NCBI RefSeq assembly: GCF_010509575.1 | Contig: NZ_CP048437.1 | Location: 2,418,001-2,482,000 of the forward strand | Origin: Faecalibacterium duncaniae | GTDB taxonomy: Bacteria > Bacillota > Clostridia > Oscillospirales > Ruminococcaceae | Reading direction: 5' to 3' | DNA: 64,000 nucleotides | Part shown: positions 62,760 through 64,000 of the stretch, one piece after another | Numbering within the stretch: the first letter of the stretch is position 1 | Layout: each line of letters begins with the position of its first letter | Notes under the pieces: model-generated | Seen by the model: only the letters and a program-made list of their open reading frames with translations | Database searches by the model: none | What the model was told of the DNA's origin: nothing | Program-made: the position numbers and the translations under genes

Positions 62760-62993
62760 TCAGTCGATCTCAACAAGGACCTTTTCATCGACCCGCACAG
62801 CAGCCGCGCGCATCACCACACGAATGGCTTTTGCGATCCGGCCCTGCTTGCCGATGACACGGCCCATATCTCCCTCTGCCACGCTCAGGTGGTAGACGAT
62901 GGTGCCGTCCTCGCGGGGCTCGTCCACCGTGACCTTGACGGCTTCCTTGTCCTCCACGAGACCGCGGGCAACTGCCAGCAACAGCTCCTGCAT
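62760..62993 (-). CDS. khpA: KH-domain RNA-binding protein (KhpA)
   Basis: A 77-residue type II KH protein with GRVIGKQGRIAKAIR holding the GxxG loop. In Firmicutes KhpA partners KhpB/EloR and affects cell elongation and RNA binding. It has its usual position between rpsP and rimM, and its RBS is GGAGGG. Confidence 0.93.
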   Translation of the reverse strand: MQELLLAVARGLVEDKEAVKVTVDEPREDGTIVYHLSVAEGDMGRVIGKQGRIAKAIRVVMRAAAVRVDEKVLVEID

Positions 62994-63009
62994 GAGTCAG
63001 CCCTCCTAC

Positions 63010-63252
63010 TTACAGAATGTTGGACTTCTTCAGCAGAACGCGGACGGTATCGGTGGGCTGTGCGCCGTTGGCGATCCAAGCCTTGGCCTTCTCAGCGTCG
63101 ATCTTCACCTCAGAGGGCTCCTGGTTGGGATCGTAGGTGCCGATCTCCTCGATGAAACGGCCGTCGCGGGGGAAGCGGCTGTCAGCAACAACAACACGAT
63201 AGAAGGGAGCCTTCTTGGCGCCAACGCGGCGCAGACGAATCTTAACTGCCAT
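63010..63252 (-). CDS. rpsP: 30S ribosomal protein S16
   Basis: An 80-residue S16: [36 protein letters not shown] and [14 protein letters not shown] are all diagnostic. GGAGG lies nine bases before the ATG. It lies between ffh and khpA, the standard order. Confidence 0.97.
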   Translation of the reverse strand: MAVKIRLRRVGAKKAPFYRVVVADSRFPRDGRFIEEIGTYDPNQEPSEVKIDAEKAKAWIANGAQPTDTVRVLLKKSNIL

Positions 63253-63337
63253 GGTAAATATCCTCCAAAAATGTTTGTGCCCCGTTTGGGGTTTGATTAA
63301 ATCTATCTGTACAACCCCTGCGGGGTGTATACCATTG

Positions 63338-64000
63338 TTATTTGAAGCCGCGGAAGGCATTGGGGTTGCCCATCATGCCGCCCAGTCGGCGGGCAAAGCC
63401 CTTGGGGCTCTTCTTGAACTGCTTCATCATCTTCTGCATCATCTCAAACTGCTTGAGCAGCTTGTTGACATCCTCCACCCGGGTGCCGCTGCCCGCTGCA
63501 ATGCGGCGCTTGCGCTTGGGGTTGATGATGGAGGGCTTTTCACGCTCTTCCTTGGTCATGGAATAGATCATGGCCTCGATGCGGTCAAAGGCTTTCTCGT
63601 CGATCTGGCTGGCATCAATGCCGGACATGCCGGGCATCATGCTCAGCATGGCACCTGCACCGCCCATCTTGCGGATCTGCGCAAACTGGGCCAGCATGTC
63701 GTTCATATCGAACTTGTTTTCCATCATCCGCCGGGCGGTCTCTTCTGCGGCCTTTTCATCGGCGGCATCCTGCGCCTTCTCAATGAGGCTCAGCACATCG
63801 CCCATGCCCAGGATGCGGCTGGCCATGCGGGAGGGATGGAACACTTCCAGATCGTCCAGCTTTTCGCCGGTGCCCTGGAACTTGATGGGCTTGCCGGTGA
63901 CGCTCAGCACCGAAAGTGCCGCGCCACCGCGGGTATCACCATCGGTCTTGGTCAGGATGATGCCGTCGATGCCCACCGTCTCGTTGAAGGTCTTGGCAAC
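63338..64000 (-). CDS. ffh: signal recognition particle protein Ffh (5' end beyond window)
   Basis: The C-terminal 220 residues of Ffh are visible and open to the right edge. The GTPase end has [17 protein letters not shown] and [15 protein letters not shown]. The M domain has the Met-rich MLSMMPGM, the RNA-binding motif [20 protein letters not shown] and [11 protein letters not shown]. It targets membrane proteins to the translocase. It is first of the ffh-rpsP-khpA group. Confidence 0.97.
   Translation of the reverse strand, partial: VAKTFNETVGIDGIILTKTDGDTRGGAALSVLSVTGKPIKFQGTGEKLDDLEVFHPSRMASRILGMGDVLSLIEKAQDAADEKAAEETARRMMENKFDMNDMLAQFAQIRKMGGAGAMLSMMPGMSGIDASQIDEKAFDRIEAMIYSMTKEEREKPSIINPKRKRRIAAGSGTRVEDVNKLLKQFEMMQKMMKQFKKSPKGFARRLGGMMGNPNAFRGFK

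Overview
The window looks like chromosome of a GC-rich, Gram-positive gut anaerobe of the Oscillospiraceae (Ruminococcaceae), most like Faecalibacterium. The pointers are strong AGGAGG-type ribosome sites, an HPr with both His15 and Ser46, a type III pantothenate kinase, TRAP and YesM/YesN-type two-component systems, a DUF6465-like protein and small cloverleaf-like intergenic repeats. The genus is an inference; no rRNA is present.

Layout. 1-1927: start of a MalT/LuxR-type regulator running off the left edge. 2153-15160 (minus strand): a probable 13-kb operon with an Opp/Dpp-type ABC importer, a CocE/X-Pro-type hydrolase, an SGNH esterase, an AEC carrier, a ROK sugar kinase, a GH1 6-phospho-beta-glucosidase and a type B carboxylesterase. 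Together these suggest PTS-independent use of (acyl-)beta-glucosides or glycopeptide-like compounds. 15419-20084: sensor kinase, AraC-type response regulator and a binding lipoprotein, coupled by ATGA overlaps. 20107-26364: a LacI-family regulator between a PaaI-type thioesterase and an AtuA / AtuA-C / CaiB-BaiF CoA-transferase / CitMHS operon. Matching palindromes sit at both outward-facing promoters, so this looks like an uncharacterised carboxylate-CoA pathway. 26571-30899: VWA-metallopeptidase-like protein, MoxR AAA+ ATPase and a cytosolic BspA-type leucine-rich-repeat protein. 30900-31430: gene debris. 31431-37939: two DctP proteins, DctQ and DctM, and a cognate-looking two-component system with direct repeats at the dctP promoter.

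38071-41669 is a plastic segment. A Crp/Fnr regulator and a divergent ferredoxin are followed by an IS3-family relic, a tyrosine-recombinase gene cut in two by a fic gene, and tRNA-Leu(CAA), the likely ancestral integration site. 41812-46986 holds two small proteins, an ECF S component (possibly pantothenate), an oxidoreductase, coaX and, on the other strand, coaBC, so this part centres on coenzyme A. 47194-51259 is a second Opp-type importer without a binding-protein gene. 51443-54247 holds an acyl-CoA/AMP ligase and a secreted SGNH hydrolase. 54415-58281 holds gpsA and a polar amino-acid ABC importer. 58336-64000 is housekeeping: uvrC, ptsH, trmD fused to a GNAT domain, rimM, khpA, rpsP and the 3' part of ffh.

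Three cloverleaf-like repeats (45555-45661, 54265-54389, 62573-62700) and two other palindromic elements (50251-50337 inside a coding region, 57281-57396 between ABC genes) are scattered over the right half. All functions come from reading protein motifs and gene order by eye; no database search was run.
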